A stretch of DNA of 64,000 bases, from assembly GCA_963556255.1 (NCBI GenBank), contig OY744610.1:63797298-63861297 (forward strand), written 5' to 3'. Below, piece by piece: positions 10,565 through 19,882 of this stretch. Both the position numbers and the translations under genes were made by a program. Every line of letters starts with the position of its first letter. Within the stretch, counting starts at the first letter, position 1. This DNA is from Allolobophora icterica. Taxonomy: Eukaryota; Annelida; Clitellata; Crassiclitellata; Lumbricidae. Under the pieces are notes generated by a model that worked only from the letters and a program-made list of their open reading frames with translations, was not told the DNA's origin and ran no database searches.

Positions 10565-10880
10565 GAGAGGGGGCCCGTAGAGTAATGAATAACACACTGG
10601 CACGAAGAGCAGTAGGTGCCAAGATCGAACCCCGTAGACCCCATAATGTTTATTCGGCCTTCCACTCGCTAGGTGGCGGCGGTGGTTAAATGAATAATAG
10701 GCCGTGGGTGGCGCCCTGTTGGCTGCCGTATAAAACAGTTATATTCGACTCCTGTAAATCTGTTATCATGTGCTTCTATCGTATACATGTATGTAAGGCA
10801 CCCTGAGTGGCTGCCGTTTCTACTATATGTATGTTCACTGTACAGCGCAGTGCGGTGGCTCTTAAATAAAGAAAATAATT
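10565..10880 (+). mobile_element. SINE-like repeat, family S3 copy 1
   Basis: A tRNA-like head carries a B-box-like GATCGAACCCC near 10624, followed by a body with GGCTGCCGTATA and TTCGACTCCTGTAA. It ends near an AATAAAGAAAATAATTTTG tail. Related copies lie at 15498-15670 and 53395-53480. Confidence 0.5.
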
Positions 10881-10936
10881 TTGTTTAATCGCCCGAGGTA
10901 ACAAGGATCCCTCAGGCTCTAAGGAACTATAACAGC

Positions 10937-10944
10937 CTTTGTTA

Positions 10945-11036
<92 letters not shown>

Positions 11037-11046
11037 TTATTATTTT
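10937..11046. repeat. (TTA)n array
   Basis: About 100 bp of TTA repeats, adjacent to a repeated phrase (CAAGGATCCCT / CAAAAGATCCCT) on either side. Confidence 0.97.
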
Positions 11047-11341
11047 TGCCCCAAGGTACAAAAGATCCCTTGGGTACTTAAATATTAATTAAAATAAGTA
11101 AATCATCTGGAACGGCCTCTATTCCTCAGGATTCGAGAGAGGGAAAGTGCCGCGGAAAGCTACAGCGTTGAAGCGTTGGATTGTCAACGTCAGGCGTTGG
11201 AAAAGGTATGAGGTTTCTCGAGCATCACCAGAGATGGTGCTCAGGCTCTTTCCAAGCGCCGTGATAAAGGCCAGGCCGTCGTTATTTATGGGATCCATGG
11301 GTTCGAAGGCCAAGGGGACAAAGTGGTAAATAGCCATGAGT

Positions 11342-11359
11342 TTACACACCTTTAAATCG
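11342..11359 (+). promoter_or_regulatory. PSE core followed by (TTA)n
   Basis: TTACACACCTTTAAATCG at 11342-11359 is a near-perfect plus-strand core. Where the TATA box should be there is a 70-bp (TTA)n expansion starting about 5 bp later. Confidence 0.5.
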
Positions 11360-11362
11360 TGC

Positions 11363-11363
<1 letters not shown>

Positions 11364-11433
<70 letters not shown>

Positions 11434-11434
11434 G
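11364..11434. repeat. (TTA)n array
   Basis: About 70 bp, placed between a PSE core (11342-11359) and a minus-strand hairpin element (11456-11487). Confidence 0.97.
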
Positions 11435-11448
11435 TCTATGCATCGCGA

Positions 11449-11703
11449 GTTTAACGACATCTTATGGCAACAAAGGCCGTTGACGTCGACATAAATTAAT
11501 TTGAATTAATATAACCCTTTTTAATATAGGACCGCTCTTCGAATTTTTTTATAATGCGAATATCAGCCACAGATTGTATTTGAATCCAGGATTTTAACTA
11601 CAGCTAATGAGACTAAATACGTTGACGTCTTTGGGAAAACTTCTGCACAATTTTCAATAAAATTGTTTTTGTTACAGCAATTTGCTTCGGCCATTGTCTA
11701 GAT
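11449..11703 (-). ncRNA. Candidate small RNA with terminal hairpin
   Basis: Minus strand; start estimated about 25-30 bp beyond the TATA box at 11728-11735. The terminal hairpin is clear: forward GACATC (11456-11461) and GACGTC (11482-11487) form the outer stem, with inner GGC/GCC around TTTGTT. On the minus strand the tail reads GTTAAAC. The body holds a GTAACAAAAACAA stretch shared with other minus-strand units. Exact ends are unknown. Confidence 0.45.
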
Positions 11704-11727
11704 TAGCCAACGATTGAACGAGAAAAT

Positions 11728-11768
11728 TTATGTAGTATTGGAAACACACAACTTAAAGGTGTCTTCGC
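11728..11768 (-). promoter_or_regulatory. PSE-TATA module
   Basis: Core AACTTAAAGGTGTCTTCG at 11750-11768. TTTATGTAG at 11728, gap about 15 bp. The minus strand reads TCGTTCAATCG beyond it. Confidence 0.55.
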
Positions 11769-11834
11769 AGAGCTTCGAAGTATTTACGATTTAACTCCAT
11801 TCGTCAATAATCTACAGATGGTACGAAAATGAAG

Positions 11835-11876
11835 TATGTATAGCATTGGAAACACACGATTTAAAGGTGTTTAAGG
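11835..11876 (-). promoter_or_regulatory. PSE-TATA module
   Basis: Perfect core at 11858-11876. TATGTATAG at 11835-11843, gap 15 bp. Only 108 bp from the previous module. Confidence 0.65.
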
Positions 11877-12208
11877 ACAGCTCTGCAATTGTACTAGAAC
11901 TCAGTGTTTAACGACATCTTGTGGCGACCAGGGTTGTAGGTTGACAACTACCTCATATGCACCTATGCAGTAATGGAGGATTAGAATGGAAAGGAGTAGA
12001 ATACTTGAATGAATTCGACAGAGACGAAAATTGAAGACCGTTGAAGACAAGCAAAGACTTAGTGGCTGTGTTTGTCCCTACAGTTAAAAACCGCTTATGG
12101 CATCACAGACTGTTAACGTCGATAGGAATAAACTTTATCACCAAGTAGAACAGTGCTTAGCGATCTTTTATTAACATGGATTTATACTAACCATAACGGA
12201 ACGCTATT

Positions 12209-12247
12209 TATATATATTCTTGAGTAATTTAATTTAAAGGTGTCGTC
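12209..12247 (-). promoter_or_regulatory. PSE-TATA module
   Basis: Core AATTTAAAGGTGTCGTC at 12231-12247, TATATAT at 12209-12217, gap about 14 bp. Confidence 0.5.
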
Positions 12248-12546
12248 TTATAGTCTAAAATATTTTGAAATTACACATAAAAGTGTTAATTTCAAGTTCA
12301 TTTCTGCCTGCGTTGCACAAGATTTCAGTATTAATGTAGGGTGGTGTAATTTGTAGTAATTAAAGATAATTGTAAATTTAAACGGTTCTCTATACCAATC
12401 ACGAATGAATTGAGTGGAATCCTTCACCACTGCTTCCGGTTTGACTGGGAGCCACACCATTTAAGGTCCCCGTGTACGGACCGTGCCACTGCAGGTCCGT
12501 GCCCTAGTTCCAGGCAGGCCAGTCCCCTGGATAAAGAAGAGGGGCA

Positions 12547-12585
12547 ACGTTGATAACCTTCGTTGTGAAGCAGCGTCGTTAAACA
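12547..12585 (+). other. Terminal-hairpin element, compensated stem
   Basis: Outer stem ACGTTG (12547-12552) with CAGCGT (12571-12576); inner stem CTTC (12558-12561) with GAAG (12567-12570); tail CGTTAAACA. The bases differ from the GACGTC/GATGTC type, yet pairing is kept in both stems. A CCAGTCCCCTGGATAAAGAAG block lies just upstream. Confidence 0.6.
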
Positions 12586-12770
12586 AAATCGGAAATGTTG
12601 TAGTCAACGGCTTTTAATGTCTTTTAGGCTGACGCAAAACCTTATGACTTGCTGCGTAATCGGTACAACATTAAAAAGTATGTAATGTAAATAATAAAAG
12701 TAAAGGTCAAAGGAGGGCAACTGCAATATATCCTTCAACAGTAATTATTACTGATAACTTTAGGATCTAC

Positions 12771-12810
12771 TTAGACACCTTAAAATCGGGTAACAAATAT
12801 GCTATATAAA
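12771..12810 (+). promoter_or_regulatory. PSE-TATA module
   Basis: Core TTAGACACCTTAAAATCGG at 12771-12789, TATATAAA at 12803-12810, gap 13 bp. Start expected near 12833. No terminal hairpin recognised downstream. Confidence 0.65.
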
Positions 12811-12839
12811 AGTCATATTCGCTAATCGCAGTTAATTTC

Positions 12840-13600
12840 TTGGGGCAGCCTTAGCCCCTTTTGGTTTCTGTATTTCCTTACACAGTAACACTGACCATGA
12901 ATCGAAACTAGTAAAGAAATGTGCTAAGTGCAGAAATGTACAAGGTGCAATGTAATGTATTAGAACATTTATACGGCGCCTCTTGAGAACCTCATACTTG
13001 TGACTAAACACGAGGCTAACAGTCAGTTGAACAAGTACGTTTTAGCAGTCTAGAAAAAGCAGCAAAATCTCTAATGTTATTAGGGTTACGCAGCAAGAGT
13101 GGGTGGCCATTACAGATCGTCGGTGCTGCAGCTGAAAATCCCAATGAGCTGCGTGATAGTTCGGAAACGCGGCACAATGAATTCATTTCTCGATGCTGAT
13201 CTGAGCGCTCGACGCGCTCAGATCAACCAAACGACGCAACTGAGTAATGTATTCCGGCACAGCACCAGACACAGCTTTCCACACCAACATAGTGATCTTG
13301 TATTGTATCCGATCAGCCACAGGTGATACTTGTGCAGTCGTCTATACAGATTAATGAACTATAGAACATCAACCATATTATATCACATGTCATGCACACT
13401 GTGATTCTTTCAAATACCCCTCTTACAGTGTTTTAAAATGGTGCACAGTATCAGAGAAATGAACTCAGTGAGCAAGGAATTCTAGACTAGGTCTACGAAA
13501 CAAAGTCGAAAACTGCCTTGTATTTCTGCGAGCTTAACATGTGCGATATTTACTGCAAGACCTAGTATAATGATCATACATTTCCAGGTTCAGATACAAA
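12840..13600. other. No recognised feature
   Basis: No module, transposon or protein signature. The 75-codon open frame at 13099-13326 has no recognisable motif. A self-complementary GAGCGCTCGACGCGCTC occurs near 13203-13219. Confidence 0.4.
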
Positions 13601-13631
13601 AAATACCTCTGGCAACCGCAAGATGTCCTTC

Positions 13632-13878
13632 AACAGTGGGGCGTGGTGGCTCAGTGGTAAGTTCGGCGCCTTGTGACCGGAGGGTTGCAGGTTCGAATCC
13701 CACTCTAGCCGCTGCGTACGGACCTCGGGCAAGTCCTTCACTCGCGATTGCTCGTGGCGCTTCGGCGTGAAAACTCCGACACAGTATCAATGCTGTAGTC
13801 GGGAGCGCCTCTGGGTAGTAGTAGACTTGAGGAGGCTCTATAGAAATATCCGAAATAAATAAATAATTAAAAACAGTG
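13632..13878 (+). mobile_element. tRNA-derived SINE with L2-like tail, family S2
   Basis: Flanked by direct repeats AACAGTG (13632-13638 and 13872-13878). A-box-like TGGCTCAGTGG near 13646 and B box GGTTCGAATCC near 13690 mark the tRNA-derived head. The tail (GGGAGCGCCTCTGGGTAGTAG ... TATAGAAATATCCGAAATAAATAAATAA) resembles the 3' end of the L2-like LINEs here (for example GGGAGCGCCTCTGAGTAG at 34713), so the L2-like machinery is the likely mobiliser. It separates a hairpin element (13614-13631) from its neighbouring PSE. Confidence 0.82.
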
Positions 13879-13905
13879 ATTTCTACTGATAACGATGCGT
13901 TCTAC

Positions 13906-13942
13906 TTAGACACCTTTAAATCGGTTTTCATAAGTCTATATA
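13906..13942 (+). promoter_or_regulatory. PSE-TATA module
   Basis: Perfect core TTAGACACCTTTAAATCGG at 13906-13924, TATATA at 13937-13942, gap 12 bp. GCAATCGTTTCGCTG lies just downstream. Confidence 0.72.
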
Positions 13943-13965
13943 GCAATCGTTTCGCTGCTTGCTTT

Positions 13966-14172
13966 TTGAATGCTTATTGTAGCCGAGTCTTACTTCTTTG
14001 TCAACGCTCCAAAATAACAGTGTCACATAATGACAGTCCAAAGCAAGAAAAAAGGAGGAGGGCGACAAACTAAAGCTGCCTTTCTTAGGTCCATTATCGT
14101 GGTCTACGTAATACTGAAGTAATATCAATGTAAACGGCCCTGACAGCCACAAAATGTCGTTAAAAACTGGTT
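13966..14172 (+). ncRNA. Candidate small RNA, long body
   Basis: From the expected start about 29 bp beyond the TATA box to the hairpin element ACGGCCCTGACAGCCAC...AATGTCGTTAAAAACTGG ending near 14172. The outer stem is poor in this copy. No T-run terminator follows the tail. Confidence 0.35.
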
Positions 14173-14367
14173 ACTCCAATCCAGTCTAATTCAATCCAGT
14201 CTAATTCTAATCCGATGATTTCTCTAGCGCCGTGATCGAGACGTCCAACGCATTAATTCACGTTTTCCGCTGCTATATAAAATGTTGCTATCCGATGTGA
14301 TAATACATCGTATGTAGGACATATGTTAAATTACACCCCTCAGTCCATTACGGGATCGAAAGGGTAA

Positions 14368-14385
14368 CCATGGTAACCATAGCAT
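14368..14385. promoter_or_regulatory. X-box-like site, imperfect
   Basis: GGTAACCATGGTAACC is one base from the RFX X-box consensus GTTRCCATGGYAAC. The matching perfect site is at 15481-15496. Confidence 0.35.
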
Positions 14386-14477
14386 ATTTAAGGACATCTA
14401 TCGGAATGTATTCAGTTCCATGGCATTGACGTCAAATCGACGTCAGTGGTCTCGACGGTCATTGTAGTTATCGTGTG

Positions 14478-14551
14478 GTGCCAGTCCCAAGCGTGGATAA
14501 AAGAGGACGACGACGCTAATATTATTCGTTACGATAGAGCGTCGTTACGCA
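14478..14551 (+). other. Two-hairpin 3' element
   Basis: Upstream block GTGCCAGTCCCAAGCGTGG and ATAAAAGAGGACGA, then hairpin arms GACGCT (14512-14517) and AGCGTC (14538-14543), a perfect 6-bp stem, then GTTACGCA. Its own promoter is not identified. Confidence 0.55.
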
Positions 14552-14608
14552 GTAACTGACCAAAATAAGATGTCGGCCAACGGATTATTACTGTAGCCTT
14601 GGTATATC

Positions 14609-14647
14609 TTAGACAGCTTTTAGTTGCGTTTAAAAATGTCATATATA
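14609..14647 (+). promoter_or_regulatory. PSE-TATA module, degenerate core
   Basis: Core CTTAGACAGCTTTTAGTTGC at 14609-14628, ATATATAA at 14641-14648, gap 13-15 bp. Confidence 0.55.
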
Positions 14648-14690
14648 ACGACCGGTTTAATTAAATCGTTGTTAATATTTTGAAATTCCT

Positions 14691-15344
14691 ATTGCACGTA
14701 TTGTTATTTTCATTTCAAAATGAAAATAACAATAAATGGAGAGGAGGTGGAACAGGTCAAGAGCTTTTGCTACTTGGGAAGTGTGATAACAACAGATGCA
14801 AGATGCCATAGTGATATTAAACGAAGGATAGTATTGGGAAAAGACGCGTTCACGAAAAGAGGAGAGTTGATGAGAGGAGGACTGAGCAAAGACCTAAAGA
14901 AGAGACTTGTCAAGGCACTGGTATGGAGTGTGGTACTGTATGGGTCGGAGACGTGGACCATCAGGAAAGAGGATATCAAGAGATTGGAGGCCTTTGAGAT
15001 GTGGATATGGAGAAAAATGGAAAAGGTGAGCTGGACGGAGCGAATGACAAATGAAGAGGTGTTGCAAAGAGTAGAAGAAAAAAGATCACTGATGACAACG
15101 TTAAGAGAAAGACAAAAGAACTGGATTGGACACATATTAAGAGGAGACTCCCTCTTGAGAGAAATCATAGAGGGGAGATTGGAGGGAAGGAGAAGGAGAG
15201 GAAGACCGCGACAGATGATGCTTGGATGGATGATGACTGAAGGATACAGCGGACTGAAGAGAAAAGCACAGCGAAGAGAAGAATGGCGTCATTGGAAGTG
15301 GAAACCTGCCGAAGGGCAGAGAACTTAAAGAGAGATTGCACGTA
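14691..15344 (+). mobile_element. RTE-like LINE fragment, 5'-truncated
   Basis: Flanked by perfect 10-bp repeats ATTGCACGTA (14691-14700 and 15335-15344). The insert of about 634 bp holds only the C-terminal part of ORF2 and a very short 3' end (GGGCAGAGAACTTAAAGAG), matching the 3' end of the full-length copy at 55.07-58.32 kb. Confidence 0.9.
14720..15328 (+). pseudogene. RTE-like ORF2, C-terminal 202 residues
   Basis: An open frame aligned by eye with the last quarter of the ORF2 at 55886-58303. Shared landmarks are [68 protein letters not shown] and RRGRPRQMMLGWM. RT catalytic motifs are absent because of 5' truncation, so it cannot function alone. The frame has no stop, which suggests a fairly recent insertion. 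Confidence 0.9.
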
Positions 15345-15480
15345 CTCCAGCAGTGCCAATCCCAAGCCTGGGTAAAGAAAAGGGTGACGTCAGCGGCTCT
15401 GACAGCAATAAGATGTCGTTAAACAAAGGAAACTAACTACAGGTAATCGGTGTTACTATCACTATTACGGCGATCGAAAG

Positions 15481-15496
15481 GGTTACCATGGTAACC
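15481..15496. promoter_or_regulatory. Perfect palindromic X-box (RFX-type) site
   Basis: GGTTACCATGGTAACC is a perfect 16-bp palindrome and matches the RFX consensus GTTRCCATGGYAAC at every position. Function here is not shown. Confidence 0.5.
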
Positions 15497-15497
15497 A

Positions 15498-15669
15498 TAG
15501 TACAGGGGGTCCATAGAGTAGTGGTAACATCACTGGCGTGAAGAGCAGTAGGTAGCGGGATCGCATCCCGTAACCCTTCCAAAGGTCCACTCAGCCTATC
15601 ACTCGCGAGATTGCGCGTTGTGAAAATGAGATGTAGGACGTGATGGGCGCCTTGCATGGCTGCCGTATA
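15498..15669 (+). mobile_element. SINE-like repeat, family S3 copy 2
   Basis: GAAGAGCAGTAGGTAGCGGGATCGCATCCCG and CGCCTTGCATGGCTGCCGTATA match copy 1 at 10.57-10.88 kb. A LINE fragment interrupts it; the remainder (TTAAAATTCGACTCCTGTAA) resumes at about 16214. Confidence 0.5.
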
Positions 15670-16099
15670 CAGTATGCAGCGCAGTATCATTCGGCTTCAG
15701 GCGGTCATCAACGCTTCTGCTCGCCTGGTAATGAGACTAAAAAAGTTCGACCACACCACAACCGCGATCCAAGATCTACAGTGGCTCAGAATAGGCGAGC
15801 GGATCAAGTATAAGCTTTGCATCATGGTGCACAAATGCCTGAATAACTGCGCACCACGCTACCTCGCAGACAACGTCAGGCCGCTATCGGACGACCCTAA
15901 TCGGTCGCGATTGCGATCAGCAAAGTCCGCTGGTGTATTCGTGCCAGTGACAAAAACCAAAGTGGGCGATCGAGCCTTTCGGGTCGCTGGCCCGCGTGCT
16001 TGGAACAGTCTTCCTGCTGATATCCAGGAAGCCAAAAGCATCTTTGTTTTTAAGAAACAGTTGAAACTTTACTTGCTAACCAAAACCACCGAGCATTAA
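15656..16099 (+). pseudogene. CR1/L2-group ORF2 C-terminus
   Basis: About 140 residues past the RT. LQAVINASARLVMRLKKFDH, LQWLRIGERIKYKLCIMVHKCLNNCAPRYLAD and AFRVAGPRAWNSLPADIQEAKS are the standard C-terminal landmarks of CR1/L2-type LINEs. The wording differs from the L2-like copies at 34 and 47 kb, so it is another subfamily. The first few codons are SINE sequence. No RT or endonuclease remains. Confidence 0.85.
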
Positions 16100-16213
16100 C
16101 CTTTGCGCTGACAGTATGCGTTTGTGTTAAGCATCCTAGAAGTAGCTTGCTACCAACGATGCTATAGAAATTGTCGTTATTACAATTACAACAATTACAA
16201 TTACAATTACAGT
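15670..16213 (+). mobile_element. CR1/L2-group LINE fragment, 5'-truncated
   Basis: The C-terminal ORF2 end plus a 3' tail of ACAATT repeats (about 16180-16210). It lies inside the S3 SINE, with a short direct repeat ACAGT on both sides. Confidence 0.75.
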
Positions 16214-16478
16214 TAAAATTCGACTCCTGTAATAACTTGTGATCATCAGTTCATACTGATTTGTAATCATACAGTTTGAAACTATTAAACGAAGATTACT
16301 ATTATTATTACTTTCTTTTTTAGATGCTGGTCATTTAAAGCGCGTGATCAATAGCCTCCACCCCTGATATGAACTAGTAGGATACATTTCGATCTCTAAT
16401 GATCTAGTAAGATATAAATTTTTCTCTTAAGGACAACACCACTACGAAATTAAAGGGTAGGCGCTAGCTTAAGAAACC

Positions 16479-16517
16479 TTATACAGCTATTAATAAAGTG
16501 ATTTAAAGGTGTCTAAA
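16479..16517 (-). promoter_or_regulatory. PSE-TATA module
   Basis: Core GATTTAAAGGTGTCTAA at 16500-16517, TTATAC at 16479-16484, gap 15 bp. Homologous to 39869-39906 and 35094-35128. Confidence 0.6.
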
Positions 16518-16885
16518 AAGTGCTCAATCGTATTAGCTGCATTCAGTGCATAAAGTTGCGCTAATGTAGCCCTAGGTTTACTCATCCAATTAATTTAATT
16601 CTATATTTGAGCGATCGAATATATTGTTTTCCAGCTCGGAACGGAAACTTGAAAGCAGATAAATGCGCTATTAAAATTAGTAAGTGGTAATTTTGACCGC
16701 ACAACGATTTATTGGCCAAGGTATAAAGAGCTATGAGGCTAGTGACATTGTATGGTGAGGCTATGATGGTTAAAATATGATGATATTCTTAAAATGAGCT
16801 TCACATGTCCTACATTCGGAATCATTGATGTTGGACTATGATTCAAATATTGTTGGATTTGTGGGTATTTCGTTTTGCTATATCC

Positions 16886-16925
16886 TTAGACACCTTTTTA
16901 ATGAAAGAACAATGCGCAATATATT
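16886..16925 (+). promoter_or_regulatory. PSE-TATA module
   Basis: Core TTAGACACCTTTTTAATG at 16886-16903, ATATATT at 16919-16925, gap 15 bp. Confidence 0.5.
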
Positions 16926-17251
16926 CGTCAAGCGCAAAATCGCTAGTCAATGTTTTCTGTGTACCTCAGTCGTCGAGTCTCATTTCTGGAGTTAACGCTA
17001 ACGGCGAACGTCAGATTTCATCAAGCAATTTACGAATTATTATTGTTGTTGCTAATATTATGCATTTATTTATTGTCATTGTCTAACTTTTAAGCAGCAA
17101 TCGATGGCGCTGAACAATTGTGAGTGAAGTACTGGGGAGGCGTTAACTGCAAACAGGAATTCTTCGGTTGCACTCTCTGTCTGCATCAATCATATGGGCA
17201 GAAGTGAGTTCCTGAAAAGGCGCTATAGCATTCTCAGATGCATTCATGGAT

Positions 17252-17440
17252 GCTACGTATGCACCGTCATTCATTCATCCATCCATCCATTCATCCATCC
17301 ATCCATCCATTCATTCATGTTTTCAGAGCATATACTTTAATAAACATTTATATAGCGCCTCTTCAAAGATAACAACTCAAAGGCGCTCAAAACCCGGCGG
17401 AAAAGATCGCTTTACAAGTGTTAATTGAAAGTGCATGGAG
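17252..17440 (-). mobile_element. L2-like LINE 3' end with (CATT/CATC)n tail
   Basis: The tail at 17262-17316 is followed by CATTTATATAGCGCCTCTTC and AACCCGGCGGAAAAG, the reverse of the 3' end seen in the longer L2-like copies. Only the last 100-150 bp remain. Confidence 0.7.
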
Positions 17441-17459
17441 AATACTTAGCTAAGACAAG

Positions 17460-17563
17460 ACGCGGATCCAAGGTAGCACCATTTCACGTGGATCCTAAGA
17501 AACACGATTCAAACGTGGATCCAAAGAGAGGAGACCATTACAGGTGAATCCAAAGGAAGATGT
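17460..17563. repeat. Short minisatellite, GTGGATCCAAAG type
   Basis: Four degenerate repeats of the unit seen at 30190-30480, joined directly to a PSE core. Confidence 0.6.
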
Positions 17564-17582
17564 GATTTAAAGGTGTCTAGGC
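17564..17582 (-). promoter_or_regulatory. PSE core without TATA
   Basis: GATTTAAAGGTGTCTAGGC is a strong core, but the minisatellite occupies the TATA position. Probably inactivated. Confidence 0.45.
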
Positions 17583-18001
17583 TAAGTTTAAAATGGGTCG
17601 TTCTTAGCATTAGATTTTTAAAAAGGCGTTTCTCCTTTCTTGGGTTTCTTGCCTACCCTACTAGGTGTAATAAATTTGTTTATAACATAATTATTTGTAA
17701 TTGCCACAATCGTAATTGCCGTGCTTTAGGTTTCACGATAAATATGATCTCAAATCATAACTCAACTGTATAGCCAGTTTGATGGCATGTGTACAGTGTG
17801 CTGTTCTGATGTTGATTCTAGTTAACGACATGTATTTTTGTAATTTTTGTTTCGGTTTTTATTGTTGCTTCTGCCTCAACGGCGTAATAAGGTCTTTAAC
17901 AGCATCTTGCGTTGATGTAGAGTTGAAGACTCTAATTTAAAGAAAATTAGGTCATTTCCAAAGATGAGCAGGTATTCAAGCGCTTGAACGAAAATAAGAT
18001 T

Positions 18002-18041
18002 TATATAAAATATAAAATAAGTGATTTAAAGGTTTCTAAGC
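18002..18041 (-). promoter_or_regulatory. PSE-TATA module
   Basis: Core GATTTAAAGGTTTCTAAGC at 18023-18041 (one change), TATATAAAA at 18002-18010, gap about 14 bp. CGCTTGAACGAAAATAAG lies beyond. Confidence 0.6.
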
Positions 18042-18297
18042 TAAGTTTAATATAATTCGAAGTTCTCAGATGTCGAACGCGATCTCTTGACTACTGACCA
18101 AATATAAAGTACGGTTTTAACGATTGTTAATGCTAATGATGGTCACAATTCCGAAAATGTGAGGAATGCGCCATCTCAAATCACAGCTCAAGACTTATCT
18201 TTCTAAACTGTTATAAGACTGTCGTTTTTTAACTCATGTACAACGCCCTTTCCTTCGGTCTCGACTGTTTTTCAGGGCTATACAAATCCTCTCATTA

Positions 18298-18410
18298 TTG
18301 GGTTTAACTGATGTTAGAACAATGGCATGATACCAATCAATTGGCAATTTCACTTCCTCCCTGAGTTCATTATAAAATATTAATAGAACGTTAAGAGCAT
18401 TCTTATAAAT
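18298..18410 (-). mobile_element. I-like LINE fragment
   Basis: Matches the RT region around GGCATGATGCCAATCATCTGG at 6738 of the 3.8-6.99 kb element. It is part of the 18.3-20.0 kb duplication. Confidence 0.7.
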
Positions 18411-18933
18411 TTCGTGGCTGCCTTTACCATTTATAAGAAGTTCAAGTAAGTTAGCGTTGTTCTAATCTTTAGTTACTAATAATACAATTACATTTCAATA
18501 TTTTGAAGTTATTGTGAGAATATGGCAATATATCCGACATACGGAACCTTTGCTACTGGAAATGTTTTCCCAATTTTACAGCTTTTAATGGTATTATGTA
18601 CGACCCTGGCATTCATAAGATGTCGTCAAACACAAAATAGGCTACAACGAACGGTTTAAAATTGTAACTTTGCAAACTCTCTGTTTCATTTAACGTGTTT
18701 GTGAAATTATTATTATTTGATGTATGATATGATGATAACGGTAGATGTTGCCATCAGATGTAATTAAACTGAAGATTAATCAGTAATCAATTTTAAATTT
18801 CTAAAATAGGACAAAAATCTAAAGTTATAGTTTTACGTATAGTGAGACATAATGGTTGAGGTAAAGTAATGCATGTGACTCATTATTTCAACTGTTTATT
18901 CTACATTATTAATTATTTTGAATATGAGGTTTT

Positions 18934-18970
18934 TTATAGCCCCTGAAATATATCATTTCAAGGTGTTTAA
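18934..18970 (-). promoter_or_regulatory. PSE-TATA module
   Basis: Core CATTTCAAGGTGTTTAA at 18954-18970, TTATAG at 18934-18939, gap 14 bp. Homologue at 63247-63286. Confidence 0.55.
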
Positions 18971-19475
18971 TGAGAGCCTCAAAATTTATTCAGTATGATG
19001 TGTTTAACGACATCTTGTGGATGTAGTTGACATTGATTTCACGTGATGTTATTTAGAGCAGAATATCGTTATCGTAATTTTAACTAAACATTTATATAGC
19101 GCCGTAAATCCGAGATACTTTCTAAGCTATGGCCCATATGACGACGATTATTGTTATTAAGAACTTTACTACAAAATCGTAAATTTGAAATATGGAGATT
19201 TCTAAAGCGCATGAAGAAAGCTTAGTTGGGGAACTATCTAATTCAGAGGCGCTCAGTCAAAACGAAATTGAAAGACAGATAGGGTCCAAATTGATTAGGG
19301 TTAAAATATCCGACCCTAGTTTCAAAGGTTTAACGTCGTCTTAAGTTGACAGTGGGAGTTGACGAGAATTTCTCTATTGTCTACGCAGTATTTCGTTTAT
19401 TATCTTTGACTGCTTGCTTTTAAATCTTCTGAATGGTGTTCTCTCGTCACTTGTTGAATCAGTAATTCATTAGTT

Positions 19476-19882
19476 CGTCCATCCATCCATCCATCCATCC
19501 ATCCATCCATCCATCGATCCATCCATCCATCCATCCATCCATCCATCGATCCATCCATCCATCCATCCATCCATCCATCCATCCATCCATCCATCCATCC
19601 ATCCATCCATCCATCCATCCATCCATCCATCCATCCATCCATCCATCCATCCATCCATCCATCCATCCATCCATCCATCCATCCATCCATCCATCCATCC
19701 ATCCATCCATCCATCCATCCATCCATCCATCCATCCATCCATCCATCCATCCATCCATCCATCCATCCATCCATCCATCCATCCATCCATCCATCCATCC
19801 ATCCATCCATCCATCCATCCATCCATCCATCCATCCATACATCCATCCATCCATCCATCCATCCATCCATCCATCCATTCAT
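19476..19882. repeat. (CATC)n tetranucleotide array
   Basis: About 405 bp, nearly pure CATC with rare CGATC and CATAC variants. The duplicated segment at 63.8 kb has only a short CATT array, so this tract expanded after the duplication. Long WMDG frames are artefacts. Confidence 0.98.

Larger units (their letters stand above)
14670..15425 (+). ncRNA. Candidate small RNA interrupted by RTE fragment
   Basis: From the expected start after the 14642 TATA box to the tail at 15425. An RTE fragment with 10-bp duplications (14701-15334) interrupts it; without the insert the unit is about 110-120 nt. Its 3' domain is complete: CCAATCCCAAGCCTGGG (small hairpin), AAAGAAAAGGG, outer stem GACGTC (15386-15391) with GATGTC (15412-15417), tail GTTAAACA. 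No other PSE follows closely, so the hairpin belongs to this promoter. Confidence 0.5.

Noticed and set aside
14391..14406. ATTTAAGGACATCTA as a further PSE
   Set aside because: It matches only part of the core, and no TATA box lies at the right distance.
15165..15365. Minus-strand frames opposite the RTE-like and L2-like ORFs (for example 14770-15168, 46920-47495 shadows, 56086-57102)
   Set aside because: Antisense shadows of the LINE reading frames; no independent signatures.
14478..15425. H/ACA snoRNA
   Set aside because: An ANANNA-like linker and terminal ACA can be read into the units, but the hairpins are too short to hold a pseudouridylation pocket, and the ACA is not at a constant place.
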